64,000 nucleotides of DNA from Hippophae tibetana (Eukaryota > Streptophyta > Magnoliopsida > Rosales > Elaeagnaceae). Made by a program: the position numbers and the translations under genes. The notes beneath the pieces are model-generated. The model made no database searches and was not told the origin of the DNA. It saw only the letters and a list, made by a program, of their open reading frames with translations. Where the stretch lies: positions 74,221,340-74,285,339 of the forward strand of contig CM072812.1 of NCBI GenBank assembly GCA_037013495.1, in the 5' to 3' direction. This document shows, piece by piece, positions 1 to 10,939 of this stretch. Each line of letters opens with the position of its first letter. Positions within the stretch are counted from its first letter, which is position 1.

Positions 1-619
1 TCTCAAATCAAAAGGTTTTTTATTTGGTTTTACTGTGGTTAAGCTTTGTTGGTTCAATCAAACAAAAAGAAATGAGAAAAAAATAGAGGTCAAAAGCCAT
101 GAAATAAGAGAAAGAGATTTATGAGTAATACTATCATAAGACCAATTATGTCAACAAAATAGGATTAACTTTTATTGTTTTGGACCCAAACATCATTATT
201 AGCTTCTTTTCTTTTATCTTTGCCATTATTTTCAACACTTACTCCTTTTGATGTTTTCTTTAGTTTGTCCTCTTATCTTGTTATTGTTGTCATTTTTATA
301 TTTTTTATAGGGGTATACATTGTAACCAGGGTTATTTTATGTATGTGGGGAAACTAAACATTTATGGTACATTTGAAAATCTTAAGTCCTATTCTAGTGT
401 TTTTATAAAATATATTTTCTTTTTATGCTAGTCCACTTTTTTGAATTATAGGGTATGTCCAATGTATTTGGTTCAAAGGGTAAGGAGTGTGTACAAATAA
501 TTAGCTTATATTAGCTCAAATTGGTTTACTAAGAGAGTTGTCTTCTAAAGGACAACACCATTAGGGGTAGGAAATTTTGGCCAAAGGGTTTAATCATATT
601 GCCTAAATTATTTTTCAAG
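1..619. other. No gene recognised
   Basis: AT-rich sequence with no recognisable coding segment. A short open frame at 175-357 has a low-complexity hydrophobic translation (F/L/S/I-rich) and no family resemblance, so I do not call it. The right part may be diverged upstream sequence of the gypsy remnant that follows. Confidence 0.5.
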
Positions 620-1236
620 AAATAACACTTTACAAAGCATTGTATGGTAGAAAATATAAGACACCCATATGTTAGGATAAAGCTGGTGAACGAAGACTTC
701 TACATCCTAAATATGCTGGTATGATGTGTGATAAGGTTCGAATAATCACGAAAAGATTGAAAATTGCTCAAGATGGACAAAAGAGTTATATAGATCCCAA
801 AAGAAAGGATGTTGAATTTAAAGTTGGAGATCAAGTGTTTTTGAAATTATTCACATGGAAATGTGTTGTTCGATTTAAGAAAAGAGGCAAGTTTAGTCCT
901 TGATATATAGGACCATACAAAGTTACAGAACGCATTGGTCCAGTTTCTTATCACTTGAAATTACCGCCAGAACTTTCCTGAATCCATGATGTATTCCATG
1001 TTTGTATGCCTCAAAAATATATAGCCCATATTTTGGAATCTCAACCCATTAAATTAAGAGAGGACATGACCTATGAAGAGAAACTAGTACAAATTATTAA
1101 TAGAAAGGATCAGGTCCTTCAAAACAAGACAATTCATTTGGTAAAGGTTCTTTGGAAAAACCATGCAATAGATCAATCCACCTGAGAACTAGAAGATCTA
1201 ATGCGCACTAAGTATCCAAAATTTTTTTAGTTAGGT
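620..1236 (+). pseudogene. Ty3/gypsy polyprotein 3' end (integrase C-terminus and chromodomain), decayed
   Basis: The translation follows the C-terminal part of a chromovirus-type gypsy integrase. It contains RLKIAQDGQKSY, the segment VEFKVGDQVFLKL, then GPYKVTERIGPVSYHLKLP, and ends with VLWKNHAIDQST and KYPKFF, which is the chromodomain-like tail of plant gypsy elements. In-frame stops lie at about 901, 979 and 1182, and RT, RNase H and the integrase core are absent upstream, so only the last ~600 bp of the pol gene survives. The family assignment is firm from the sequence pattern; the clade is not. Confidence 0.8.
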
Positions 1237-1391
1237 CAGTAAATTTTGTAAATTTCTTATAAGGTTTTATAATAGCTTTACTATCAAACTATTTGTAGAA
1301 TGATCTAATTTCATATGTTTTTGGATTTTCAAATTTTAACAAAACTAAAGACCCTATTTTGAGTGAATCTAATCAATTTACCATAGGTTAA

Positions 1392-1742
1392 TTAATCATA
1401 AGGAATAATATGATTTTCAAATACCTCACGAATCTTATTTCTAGTTTTCTCACCTAAGAGAAGAGGAAGTCCTGTTAGGAATTTCTCTTTCCAGTATGGC
1501 TGTGTAGAGTCATCTCTTAACATAACTCTGCTCAGAAATATAGTTTTATAATTTTGAAAATCACTCATCTTTCTACATTTTATGTTGGAAAGAAGATCAA
1601 CATTTTTATCTTTTAAATGTGATGAATCTCTCATAATATGATGTGATATTATGAAGAGTAATGTGAAGATTGAATTTTGAATTGTAGCTCCATGTTGATC
1701 AAGTATGGGTTCCCCACACTCGCCAATCAATATTGCATGCAC
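1392..1742 (-). pseudogene. Pararetroviral coat protein segment (remnant)
   Basis: A 116-codon open segment whose translation resembles the capsid region of florendo/petuvirus-type polyproteins. Recognisable pieces are the run around CRKMSDFQNYKTIFLSRV, the following QPYWKEKFLTGLP, and LLGEKTRNKIRE. This region forms the capsid core that packages the viral genome. The segment is truncated at its C-terminus: no zinc knuckle is seen before the border near 1390. Upstream sequence (about 1743-2190) is degenerate linker with stops. Assignment rests on remembered family patterns. Confidence 0.72.
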
Positions 1743-2193
1743 AATATCTAGCTTTTGTTGGTTTGAAAGATGGTGATCCTACCATCCTTTTAGTTAGCCT
1801 GAGAAGCCAGCTATTAATAATTCAACAACTATTTTATCAGTTGTACTAATTTGTATTTTATAAGAATTTTCCGTCATTGTCATTTACTGCAAGACATGTA
1901 ATATTTCTTGCTTGGTCATTCCATCTATGTTCCAAACATAAATAGACGATGTGTTATATTTTGGATAGGTAACCTAGCTAGGCTGGGTACCTATCTGTAC
2001 TAGGTTCTTGCCAATTTAGTTTTTGAACTTGAGGAGTTGGTTCATAAAGTGTTTCCTCGAAACTATCCTCATTAGAAGTAATAGGTTCTAGGTTACTAAG
2101 AACACTAAGACTTTATGTTGGGTTTTTGGTTGGATTTTCAGTTAGTGGAGACTCAGAGACAACTAAACCTAGTTTTGTGTTTGAAGCTTGGTA

Positions 2194-3133
2194 TTATAGT
2201 TGGAACTTAAAGGTATTACTCCATTTATGAAGTTTCTCAAAATTATATGATATTTCTTTCTGGGTTGGTTTGGAAACGTGAAAGGGTTTGAAGATAGGGT
2301 TTTGAATTTTGCTATCTATTGCTTGGTAGGAAGAAGACAAAAGATCAGTCTTTTGATTCTTCTCTATCCTAGTAAGTTGGTTACCCAAATTGTTCAGGTT
2401 AATATTAGTAAAGTTATTTTGAGTAATAATGTTTTTGAGGTTGGCTGCTTAGTTCTCCTGGGGGTTCTTAAGAGGAAAGGCTTTAACCATATGATCAACA
2501 TATGGTAAGGTAATTCGTCTCAATGGAAGATGTTCAACCTCTATTGTGCCATCTAGAGTTTTCCATATTGGTGATTTCTTTTTGGTGTTGACCATGTCAA
2601 TCGACTTTACTGGTTCAATAGATTTTGAATTGATCTTGAAAGAAAGGTTTGTTCTTTGGTTTCCCAATAGATTTATAACCATTCAAAAAATAATACATTG
2701 TGTTGCTATTCTTGGACATATCTAGAGTATTTTCTAAAGCTACTAGCCCTAGCACTTTCTGAATATGTTATAAAAAACCATTTTTTAATATGTTTGTTAT
2801 GAGGTAGGTCAATATCTAAACGTAGGGTTTCTATGTCTAATATTTTATTTTCTATTGTTAATACATTTAACTCATTTGTCCTAGCTGGTATGGTTGGAGC
2901 TTAGGAACAAATGGTGATGAAGGAGGGATTAGAGATAGTGTTGGCGAACTACCTTCTTCTTGGTTTTCATGATAAAAAGAGTAAATTGGTCTTGGTGCTA
3001 ATGTCCTAAAGTCTATAGCTTTTAGTTTTGCCCTAGAGAGATTGGAGGCCAAAAAACTAGGTTTGGTTTTGAGTGGTAAATCCACATATGAGAAGTCTAA
3101 GGTATCAACTGTAGAGATAGAAGGGTATCTCAA
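2194..3133 (-). pseudogene. Pararetroviral linker between movement and coat domains (broken)
   Basis: Three short open segments (3133-2867, 2682-2449, 2388-2194) separated by stops or frameshifts lie between the movement and coat segments. The translation is rich in Ser, Pro and Lys, as expected for the poorly conserved inter-domain region of florendovirus-like polyproteins. Recognisable family-like phrases are SVKLSFDRST just upstream of 3133, PIWKTLDGTIEVEH, and PLRRITLPYVDHMVKAFPL. No enzymatic motif is expected here. Position between the two better conserved domains is the main support. Confidence 0.6.
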
Positions 3134-3292
3134 ACTGGTAGACCTATCAAAGCTAAGTTTGACACTACCATCATTATATAAAATAATATCCTTAAGTTTT
3201 GTGTTTTGAACAGGTTCTTGGATTTGATAAGATTCAGACTCAGGCTAAATCACATCTTTAATAATCCATTTATCTAGAAAGACTATTTGACT

Positions 3293-3676
3293 CTAATAAA
3301 TAGGTTTGGGGATTGTTTTGTTGGACCTAGAAATATCTGTTTGAAGGAGAATAGTTTCCCCCTTTTTGAATTGTTGAATGTGTTTGGTATCCCAGGCAGA
3401 CATCATAACCTTGTAATGAACCCTATAAATTAAGGCTATTGGAATTGCTCTGGGTAGTATCCTAGAATTATGGGTTTGGATTTGTAATGTAAGTGACTTT
3501 AATATATATGGGTCACTTAAGAAAACTAAGAAATTAGGAAAACAATCGAAGGACATGGGTCCTAATCCTAGGCTTGTTTCAACTATTTGTAATAAAGAAT
3601 CCCTGAAATCTATATGTCTAGCATCCCTAAGAACAACTAGAATTGATGTGTTTAAACCATCTACGGTAAAGGTCAT
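3293..3676 (-). pseudogene. Pararetroviral movement protein segment (remnant)
   Basis: A 127-codon open segment resembling the caulimovirid movement protein core, which in live viruses forms the cell-to-cell transport tubule. Visible family-like pieces are LVVLRDARHIDFRDSLL, then GPMSFDCFPNF, then the DPYILKSLTLQIQTH block and IALIYRVHYKVM. It lies downstream of the primer-binding region and upstream of the linker and coat segments, the expected order. The N-terminal part is not open, and the downstream sequence is broken. Not functional as it stands. Confidence 0.75.
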
Positions 3677-3689
3677 AGTCCAACTTGAA

Positions 3690-5230
3690 ATAATTTGATA
3701 TGAGCATATTTGAAATGTTTTTCGAAATGCTTTGTTAATGATGCTTTTGAAAATAAATGAATAGTTTCAAAAGGTGAAGAGAGATGGATATTTCTCTCCT
3801 CAATTTTAATAATGTAATCAGTTTTGAAAAGATTCATCATTTTTGTTTTGTAGATTTGATCTCTGTTGATCTTTGGGATCTTCTAGTGATAAATTGATTT
3901 TGAAAAGTTTTCAATAGTGAGTTCATCACTAGACACAATTAAAATTTAAACTAAAATTAAAATAAAATTGTTTGTAAATATAACAATACTAATCATCAAT
4001 ATAATATCTTTAGATGTTAAACAAAAATCTTAATCTTTAAAATTACTGTCTACTACTAACTATCATTATACATTTATTACAAACATGAGACTAAGTCACG
4101 AAAATATGCTAAGTTATCATACATGAAATATTTAACATGTATTTTTTGTTCTATATTTTCATATAATATTTACGAATTTCTTCAATTTATATTAAAATAA
4201 GTTGTTTGCGAAACCATCGGCATGTATATGGTATTATTTCCCTTCAAACGCCTAACACACGGCTATCAACGGGACTTACAACCCTTCATCATGGTTGAAT
4301 GCACTACTGCAAAAACCTTACTTATTATCATATTAGCAAATCACAAAGTCACATATATTATTATCCAAGGTTCAAACAATACTTAAGAATATTAACTTAA
4401 ATATGTATTTAAAAAACTTAAAACACCCTCGTGGCTTTGATACCATAAGTGCACCACGGATTTGAAGAGTTAATAGTAGAGGTAATACTAAACAACAAGA
4501 TCACATCTTTAAAAAACAAACATACTATATTGATAGATTAGACAGCGTAGCCAACCATATTAATTACAAATAATATAAAGTTTATTTAATATAAAAAATA
4601 AAAGAAATAAACAAAACAAACTTAAAACTTGAACTTACTTAATTATAAAATAAAGGATTACAAAATCAAAACAAATTTCAGAAAGTATGAGAGTATGTAA
4701 GTAATTGGAGTGGACGCGATGGGTGAAATGAGCGATGCCTCTCAACTAAAATGAGCTTTACTTTTATAATCGAGTAATGTACTATGGCCATATGTTGTTA
4801 CTATTCAATGAATAGTTCTTTGTTTGCAACTTGATAATGTTGGTAGTTGACTACTATGTTGTGAACAGTAGTTTGTCTACCACCAGGTACTATCAGGTAC
4901 TGTTGGAGATGCCTTACTATGCTATGAACAGTTGTTGTTGCGACATTCCACATAACTTTTAACTATTTGATGAACAGTGTATTGTTGGCACCGTTTGCTA
5001 TTTTGTCTTCTTATGTGAAAACAATACTTATTGCTTCTGAAGACTTTGATGGGCCTTTAGATGGGCCTGTTGATGATGTGCTAGTTGATAGTAGGCTGTT
5101 ATATGGGTCTTTACAAATCAAATGTGCTTTTAACCCTCTAATAAATGTAATGGACATGCAGGCCCAAATAAATGCCACACAAGCCCAAATAGTAAATGGA
5201 CATGTAGGCCCAAAGTAATAACAAATGGAC
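3690..5230 (-). other. Probable pararetroviral intergenic region
   Basis: Non-coding AT-rich stretch between the viral RNase H end and the movement segment, containing the tRNA-Met-like primer site. Short open frames on both strands at 4967-5320 overlap one another and have no family resemblance; they sit in a locally repeated phrase built on 'aaatggacacacaggccca' (5130-5245), which explains them. No promoter was identified with confidence. Confidence 0.45.
4431..4445 (-). other. tRNA-iMet-type primer-binding site
   Basis: Minus strand reads TGGTATCAAAGCCAC, one base different in the core from the TGGTATCAGAGC primer site complementary to the 3' end of initiator tRNA-Met. Caulimovirids and many copia elements start minus-strand DNA synthesis here. 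It lies between the RNase H and movement segments, the right place for a pararetroviral intergenic region. Confidence 0.7.
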
Positions 5231-5239
5231 ACACAGGCC

Positions 5240-5974
5240 CATTAAAGTTTTATGGATGGGTTTTTCCAATCCATAATAACATATCTTCACTGTTGTTTTT
5301 AAGTTTAATATGGAAGACATTGCTTCTTTTGATACCTTTTCTTTACCTTTGGAGGTTGTGGCCTCTACTTCGGAAAGTAATACTAGTGCACCTAAACATG
5401 GGATGTTGTCATAAGTTTCTTGTAATGCTTCTGGATCTTTGAGACGCAGTATCCATTCTTGGACTCATTGATACATAACTTTGTCTACTAGGAATAGTTC
5501 TGGTGATAATTCTTCCAAGGACTACTGGGAGGAGGATTATACTTTTGCAGTTTTGGTTTGGGCCTATTGGGACCATGTGATAATTGGTTTTGACAAGAAG
5601 GGGGTTTTGATAGAAGGGTTTGGAGGAGGTTCCATTTTCTCATTTTCTTTCTTTCTTCTTACTCATTGTTAAACATGTTTTGGAGAAACTCTCTGGTTAG
5701 AAAGTTTGGTAATGAATTGTTCTCTCCTATGATAAATTCAATATCAAAATAAAAAACACTTAATAAAGCTTGCCATCTGGAAAAAAAATTGTTTTGATGC
5801 AATATTTTTAACATCTTTTAATAAAATTTCTTTAGCAGATTTGCAATCAATTCTTAACAAAAATCTTTGATTTAATAAATCTGATTGAAACTTTGAAATA
5901 CAAAGTACTATTTCTAGTACCTCTCTTTTGATGGTGGAATAATTCTTTTGATGGTGGAATAATTCTTTTGACAA
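5240..5974 (-). pseudogene. Pararetroviral RNase H and polyprotein tail (broken)
   Basis: The open segment 5974-5744 reads KNYSTIKREVLEIVLCISKFQ and LRIDCKSAKEILLKD, the caulimovirid RNase H block with its conserved aspartate. Beyond a frame break it continues with LPNFLTREFL at about 5700, the conserved pol-end phrase of this virus group, followed by a Pro/Ser/Lys-rich tail with several stops. RNase H removes RNA from the replication intermediate. A 20-bp stretch (attcttttgatggtggaata) is duplicated in tandem near 5930-5960, one cause of frame damage. Confidence 0.72.
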
Positions 5975-5999
5975 TCATTCCAATGGCCATAAAGACATT

Positions 6000-7110
6000 G
6001 AACAATGAGTTCTTCATTATTCTAGACTTGTTTTAATATTCCTCCATAGCCAAGTTCACTAGCATCAGTTTCTACTATCTTAGGAAGTGTTGAATCCTTA
6101 AGATGTAAACAAAAAGTGTTTTGTACTTGTGCTTTGATAAGTTGCACAATTTTGGTATGTTCTTTTGTCCATGGTTCAAGAATTTTCTTAAGCCTATTAT
6201 GAAGTGGTTTTGTTAATTTGTTAATATTGGGACAGAAATTTAATACATAATTTAAGCTACCAAGAAATCTTTGTAGTTGATTTTTATCAATGATCATGTA
6301 AGGAAACTTAGTAGTAAATTGAAGAGATCGTTCAATTAGAATAATGGTTCCATTAGACACATTGTGTCCTAGGAACTTGATATTGGTTTTGAATAACGTC
6401 ATTTTCTTAGTTGAAAAAGCTAAACCACTCTATTTGATAATATGAAAGAATGTTTTGAGATGCTTGATATGTTGTCTAACTTCTTTAGAAAATATGAGTA
6501 CATCATCGATGTACACAATGCATAATTATGAATAAGGATTGAATATGTCATTCATGATCCTTTGAAATTTAGAGGGCACATTTTTAAGCCCAAAGGGCAT
6601 GACATTCCACTCATATTGTCCGAATGGAATAGTGAATGATGTTTTGTACCTATGACTAGGTTTAATTTGAATTTGCCAGAATCCGAACTTTATGTCAAAC
6701 TTAGAAAAGATAGATGATGAATATAATTTTTGAAGGAAGTCTTTTTTGTTTAGAATAGGGTACCTAATCCACTTCAGGGCTTGGTTTAAAAGTTTATAGT
6801 TGATGACTAACTGAGGTGTTCCTCTTTCAATATCGGTAGGTTTGTTGACTTAGAAGGCTGCACAATTCCACGGTGATCTGGATTTTGATATCAAAATTTT
6901 GGATAAGAGGTCGATGATCTATTTTCTACAGAATTGTTCAAGATTACCTTTCATTTGAATAGGTTTTGCTTTTATAGGAATGTCTTTTTCTTGAAAGGTT
7001 GGTTTATATGGTAAGTCTACCATGTGCTCTTTTCTTTCCTAGAATGATAAGTGAGAACAAACTTCTTTTTCAAAAGAGTTTTGAAGTTTAGATATTTTAT
7101 ATTTGATCTT
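6000..7110 (-). pseudogene. Pararetroviral reverse transcriptase (broken)
   Basis: Minus-strand translation gives a nearly complete caulimovirid RT interrupted by stops. It begins with the KPIQMKGNLEQFCRK region, continues with PQLVINYKLLNQAL, then FSKFDIKFGFWQIQIKP, then SFTIPFGQYEWNVMPFGLKN, then the catalytic YIDD box (6502-6513), then FLGHNVSNGTI, and ends with LQRFLGSLNYVLNFCPNI. The domain order matches the family. In-frame stops occur for example after FCRK, after CAAF and before LCIVYIDD, so no full protein can be made. This is the best evidence that the locus is viral rather than an LTR element. Confidence 0.85.
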
Positions 7111-7585
7111 TGGGATTTGAAGTTCTTTGTCAACAATATGAGATTGAACTTTTAATTTGAGATAAAAAAAAAGTCATTTTTTTCTATGGTTGATAAATAC
7201 AAAAATCTTCTTTTGGTAGATGGAATTAGGTTGAGATTCCTAATTTTTTGTAAGAAAAAACTGAACGACTTTGACAAGATTTGGTGTAATAATATTTATA
7301 AAAGGAGTTTATAATATAATTGGATAGTCTATATATTGGATACGATCACGAATTAAGTTTTCATAAGAAATGTTTCGTTGAAGATTATCTAATAGAGTTC
7401 CTTCTTTATGAAAAAGATCATTAGACTTAATGGATAATCTAAAATCTAGATACATTTACGGGTAACTTTCTCGGTGGAGTGAATATATTTAATCATTTGT
7501 AAATAGTTTATATGTATTAATTAATATTTAAATATTAACTAATTGTTATTTAATATTTTAATGACTCTTAAGCCTGACTTCGATA

Positions 7586-7683
7586 GAAGTTGACGTGCGG
7601 TTAGATATATATACTTATTTTCTTGAAGTTGACGTGCGGTTAGATATATATACTTATTTTCTTGAAGTTGATGTGCTGTAAGA
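7586..7683. repeat. Tandem repeat, 39-bp unit, about 2.5 copies
   Basis: Copies begin at 7586, 7625 and 7664 with gaagttgacgtgcggttaga; the first two are near-identical over the full 39 bp and the third is partial (gaagttgatgtgctgtaaga). It marks the zone just outside the florendovirus-like locus. Confidence 0.85.
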
Positions 7684-9180
7684 TACCTTTATTTTTATTT
7701 TTTTAATTGAATTATAGCGTTTCTTTTATCACTTGATATATATTCCCTCGTGTGAATGAGATATAATAGCTCTTAAGCTGTTTAAGCCGTAATATACTTG
7801 TCTTCTTGTTGTTGGTTTGGCTCCAGTAGTAGTAGTTTCTTGACCTATGAGAGCCATCCACCTTCGCATTGGTCGACGTTTAAAAGTAGTAGTTTTTTCG
7901 TTTGCAATATGCTCGAATCTTGACTTCAAAATCACATTGAAAAAGCCAGTTGATCATTCAGTTGAACGTATAGGGTTAATTTAATTCTCCTTTTACATTA
8001 GGGGATACTCTCTCTATCTCTGAGAATACGATGTTATAGTGGCATCTAATTATTGGATATATTGACTGTTTTGCGTAAAAAGTCAATATTTGAATTTCAA
8101 AGTTTGTTTGCGTCCTAATTGGAAATTTGATAAGGAAGTTATGATCCATTAAAATTTGAGGAAAAAAAAAATTAACGTGTATTGCAAATTTGACTTTTTA
8201 TTTGGACATTTGGAATGGAAGCTGGTGAAAATTGAGCCCAAGTAGCTTATATATGGACTTAGTTATTCTTAACCTGATAATAGAATTCGGAAGTGTAATA
8301 TAACTTCTTTTTTATTGTTCTCTTTAGATAGATTTGAATAGCATATAAAAAAACATGAGAACGTAAGGATGAGCATGGAGGATGAAATTGTAGGCACAAG
8401 ATCGTAGGCACTATGATGAAATTGTAGGAAGATCAGTGGTAAGTGATTGGAGTGTAGACAATTCGAGGCTAGTTAAGGATGAGCATGGAGGATGAGACAA
8501 GAGGGGCCCGTCAGGGTAAGCTAATTGTTCGAGAAAATATTATTAATGTGTTTGATATTTAGTATAGTTTTACGTATGTTGTTAGTTTAGAGTTTAAATG
8601 TATTTTTTATTGAGTTAATATTATTAATGTTTTTGAATAATTGATGGTGTTAGTTTTTTATTTAATGATATTGTTTTTATGGTTTTGGTATTAAATTGGG
8701 GTTAGTTATTTGTAATGTTATTTTTTTATATATTATTATTTAAAAGTAAATTTTTTTATTAAAATATTTTTTTTATAATATTTTTTTTGTATTTTCATAT
8801 AGATTTATTAGTTTTTTTTACATTTATTTTTATTTATCAGTTTTATAAATATTATAAATAAATATTTAATTATTTAAAATTATAATAAAATTATATTTAT
8901 TATACTTGCATTTAGCATCTTCATTTTTTTGTTATACTTAATGAGATTTTTTATCTTTAGTGTTTTTTGTTGAAAAAATAAAATATTTTTTTGTATTTTG
9001 ATAAAATTAATTTTTATCTCCTTTTTCTTTTTCTTTATTTTGATTTTGATATTAATATGTTTTATTCCTACAAGAATAAAAATAATTAAATGTGTTAATT
9101 CTTTTGGTAAACTATTCTTGGTTTTTGAAAGATGATATCAAAATTGCACTGATTAAATTAATTTTGTCATCTAATTAATA
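7684..9180. other. No gene recognised; AT-rich spacer with a short direct repeat
   Basis: A 68-codon frame at 7935-7729 (-) has no family resemblance and is not called. Between 8365 and 8495 a purine-rich block of about 21 bp (aaggatgagcatggaggatg and one more base) occurs twice, 110 bp apart, with further partial repeats of gatgaaattgtagg. From 8550 on the sequence is very AT-rich. It may include diverged 3' sequence of the neighbouring pararetrovirus, but no domain is visible. Confidence 0.45.
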
Positions 9181-9239
9181 TTTCTTATTTATAATCACCT
9201 ATAAAATTGGTCTTTAAAAAATAATTAAAATTTTTGTTA

Positions 9240-9440
9240 TCAAAATCTAGAATTTTTTAGATATATTGTAAATTTTTTAATTGTTTTTTTAGTAGTTAAG
9301 TATTTTTTTTTCATTAACTCTAATAATTTAGTTCTAGATGATGGAAAGATTCTAATGTATAGATATTTATCTTTATCATTTAATTTTGTATTTAACATTA
9401 TTTCATCATATTCATATGAAACATATATTTTAATTATCAT
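9240..9440 (-). pseudogene. Pararetroviral RNase H segment (remnant)
   Basis: A 66-codon open segment whose second half, KKTIKKFTIYLKNSRF, matches the conserved caulimovirid RNase H block in which an acidic/aromatic region is followed by KKFSIYL-type residues. The first half (YLYIRIFPSSRTKLLELMKKKYL) aligns with the preceding block of that domain. It follows the RT remnant in the expected order. The continuation beyond the stop is degenerate. Confidence 0.6.
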
Positions 9441-9599
9441 TTTATGACCTAGATTTGGATGATATAAAGTTAAAAAAAATTTACCTGTGTTTTTACTTAT
9501 ACATGCATAAAGTATCTTGTTTTATTCATTTTCAAGCATTTTCTTATTTCAATTTTGTTTGTAAAGGTTTTTGCATTTTTGTAAGTTTCTTTATGTATG

Positions 9600-10130
9600 T
9601 TTAAGCATATATTAAACATTTTAAGAATTTTTGTAATTGATTTTTGTCTTTTAATTTACTAGACAATTCTTGTTATTTAGTAAATAGGGTTACAAATTTT
9701 ATTTTTCATCTTCAATTTTTAATTCTAAATACTCATCAATATAAACACAATAAATATTTTATAATTTCTTAAAGATGTTGGAGTTTTGTTTGATTTAAAT
9801 GGTACAACATTTCATTAGAATTATTCTTAGAGCAACTAAATACAATTAGTTTTTGAGATCTACGTCTAGTTTTACTTGTCAAAATTTACTTTTGTAATCA
9901 AAGTTTGAGATGTATTTCTTCTTTTTTATTAATGATAGTGTTTTTTCTTTTTTTAGAATAAAGTATTTATTATCAATGAAATATTTATTCAATATTTTGA
10001 AGTTTATTACCATTCCTTTTTTCTCTCTACTTTTTTCATCTTATTTTAAACTAAGAATACTAGATTATAGTAAAATGAATTACTTGATATTATGACTTTT
10101 GGAGTATAAATCATAAGTTTTACTCAAATG
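9600..10130 (-). pseudogene. Pararetroviral reverse transcriptase segment (remnant)
   Basis: Combining minus-strand frames by eye, phrases of a caulimovirid RT appear in order: LMIYTPK, then VINF followed by KYFILKKEKTLSLI, then ISNFDYKSKF-QVKLDVD, which corresponds to the 'F-K-D-K-G-F-Q-I' block around the first catalytic aspartate. Frame changes and stops separate these pieces. I could not find an intact YxDD box. Confidence 0.5.
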
Positions 10131-10379
10131 ATTTTGTTAGGATCTTTTAGTTTTATATTAGTAATCATTTTAGGATTTTCTTAGATTACTATTTTTAATT
10201 ATTTTCTGATATTAGTTAAGGTTTTGTTTTCTTGGATTTCATTAAAAAAAGTTTTGTTTCTCTTAGATATCTAATGAAATATTTTCATAATAAAGTTTTT
10301 GTTGATGTTTTGTATCTATCTCACAACGTTTTTGCTTTTTATATTATATCATAAAAATTTGGTTTGATACAATTAAAGT

Positions 10380-10620
10380 TTCTCTTATTTTTTATATATA
10401 AATAATTTTACCATCTATTATTGTTAAACTTATTTTGTCTAAATATTAAGTAAAAGATTAATATAAATTTAAAAAATTATTTCCTATTAATAAATCAACT
10501 TTTGTTTCTTATCGATATATGGTAGAAATATAAAGTTTCTAGAGTTCTTAGTAATACATATATTTCTTGCCATTGTATTTATATATGCATGTAGGTAGTA
10601 ACTTGTGTAACATTTAAATT
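10380..10620 (-). pseudogene. Pararetroviral protease-like segment (remnant)
   Basis: Located between the coat zinc knuckle and RT remnants. The translation retains LHAYINT followed by phrases resembling LPY-D-K and LIY-EIIF, similar in spacing to the caulimovirid aspartic protease with its 'AYIDTG' active site and downstream 'IDLIIGNNF'. The active-site Asp-Thr-Gly is degraded. Weak alone; supported by position. Confidence 0.4.
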
Positions 10621-10689
10621 TTAATCATACTTTAATATAAGAATTGTTTGAATTTGTAATACTATACAAATAATTCATCTTTTGATGAA

Positions 10690-10930
10690 AAGTAGCCATA
10701 TTTTGAGTTAGTTATTTCTTTATCGATTTCTTCTAATAGATAAATACTATAAATATCATCTATATCTGATTTCTCTATTAGTTCTAATTTCATCTTAAAT
10801 GTTTCTTTTAAGATTTTTATTTTTTGTGAAAATTCTTTTTTATGATGGAGTCTATTAAGGCATTTATTAGCGTAATGCCTATCATTGCAGATCTAACATT
10901 TGTATTTTTTCCTAATGGATAATAATTTGT
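10690..10930 (-). pseudogene. Pararetroviral coat protein C-terminus with zinc knuckle (remnant)
   Basis: Minus-strand translation reads KKYKC-stop-ICNDRHYANKC, a CX2CX4HX4C zinc knuckle (10898-10860) with one in-frame stop. It is followed by an open acidic/lysine-rich tail (KEFSQKIKILKET, LELIEKSDIDDIYSIYLLEE). A CCHC knuckle followed by an acidic tail is typical of caulimovirid coat proteins, where the knuckle binds the viral RNA. Confidence 0.6.
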
Positions 10931-10939
10931 ATTTTCTAG

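Larger units (their letters stand above)
1390..7490 (-). mobile_element. Endogenous pararetrovirus, florendovirus/petuvirus-like (Caulimoviridae), inactive
   Basis: Minus-strand reading gives, in order, reverse transcriptase (about 7110-6000), RNase H (5974 to about 5690), an intergenic stretch with a tRNA-iMet-type primer site (4431-4445), a movement protein segment (3676-2867), a linker, and a coat protein segment (1742-1392). All coding parts are interrupted by stops and frameshifts. In related viruses the genome map is movement protein, coat protein, protease, RT, RNase H. Here RT-RNase H comes first and movement-coat follows across the primer site, as expected if a circular or tandem genome was integrated with a different break point. 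The outer borders are approximate; 7110-7490 may hold degenerate protease but this is not demonstrable by eye. Confidence 0.8.

Noticed and set aside
175..357. Open frame of 60 codons (+)
   Set aside because: Low-complexity hydrophobic translation in AT-rich DNA with no family pattern or gene context.
4967..5320. Overlapping open frames on both strands
   Set aside because: They mirror one another over a short repeated 'caggccca' phrase inside a viral intergenic region; no domain.
7729..7935. 68-codon minus-strand frame
   Set aside because: No recognisable motif, no conserved context, next to a minisatellite.
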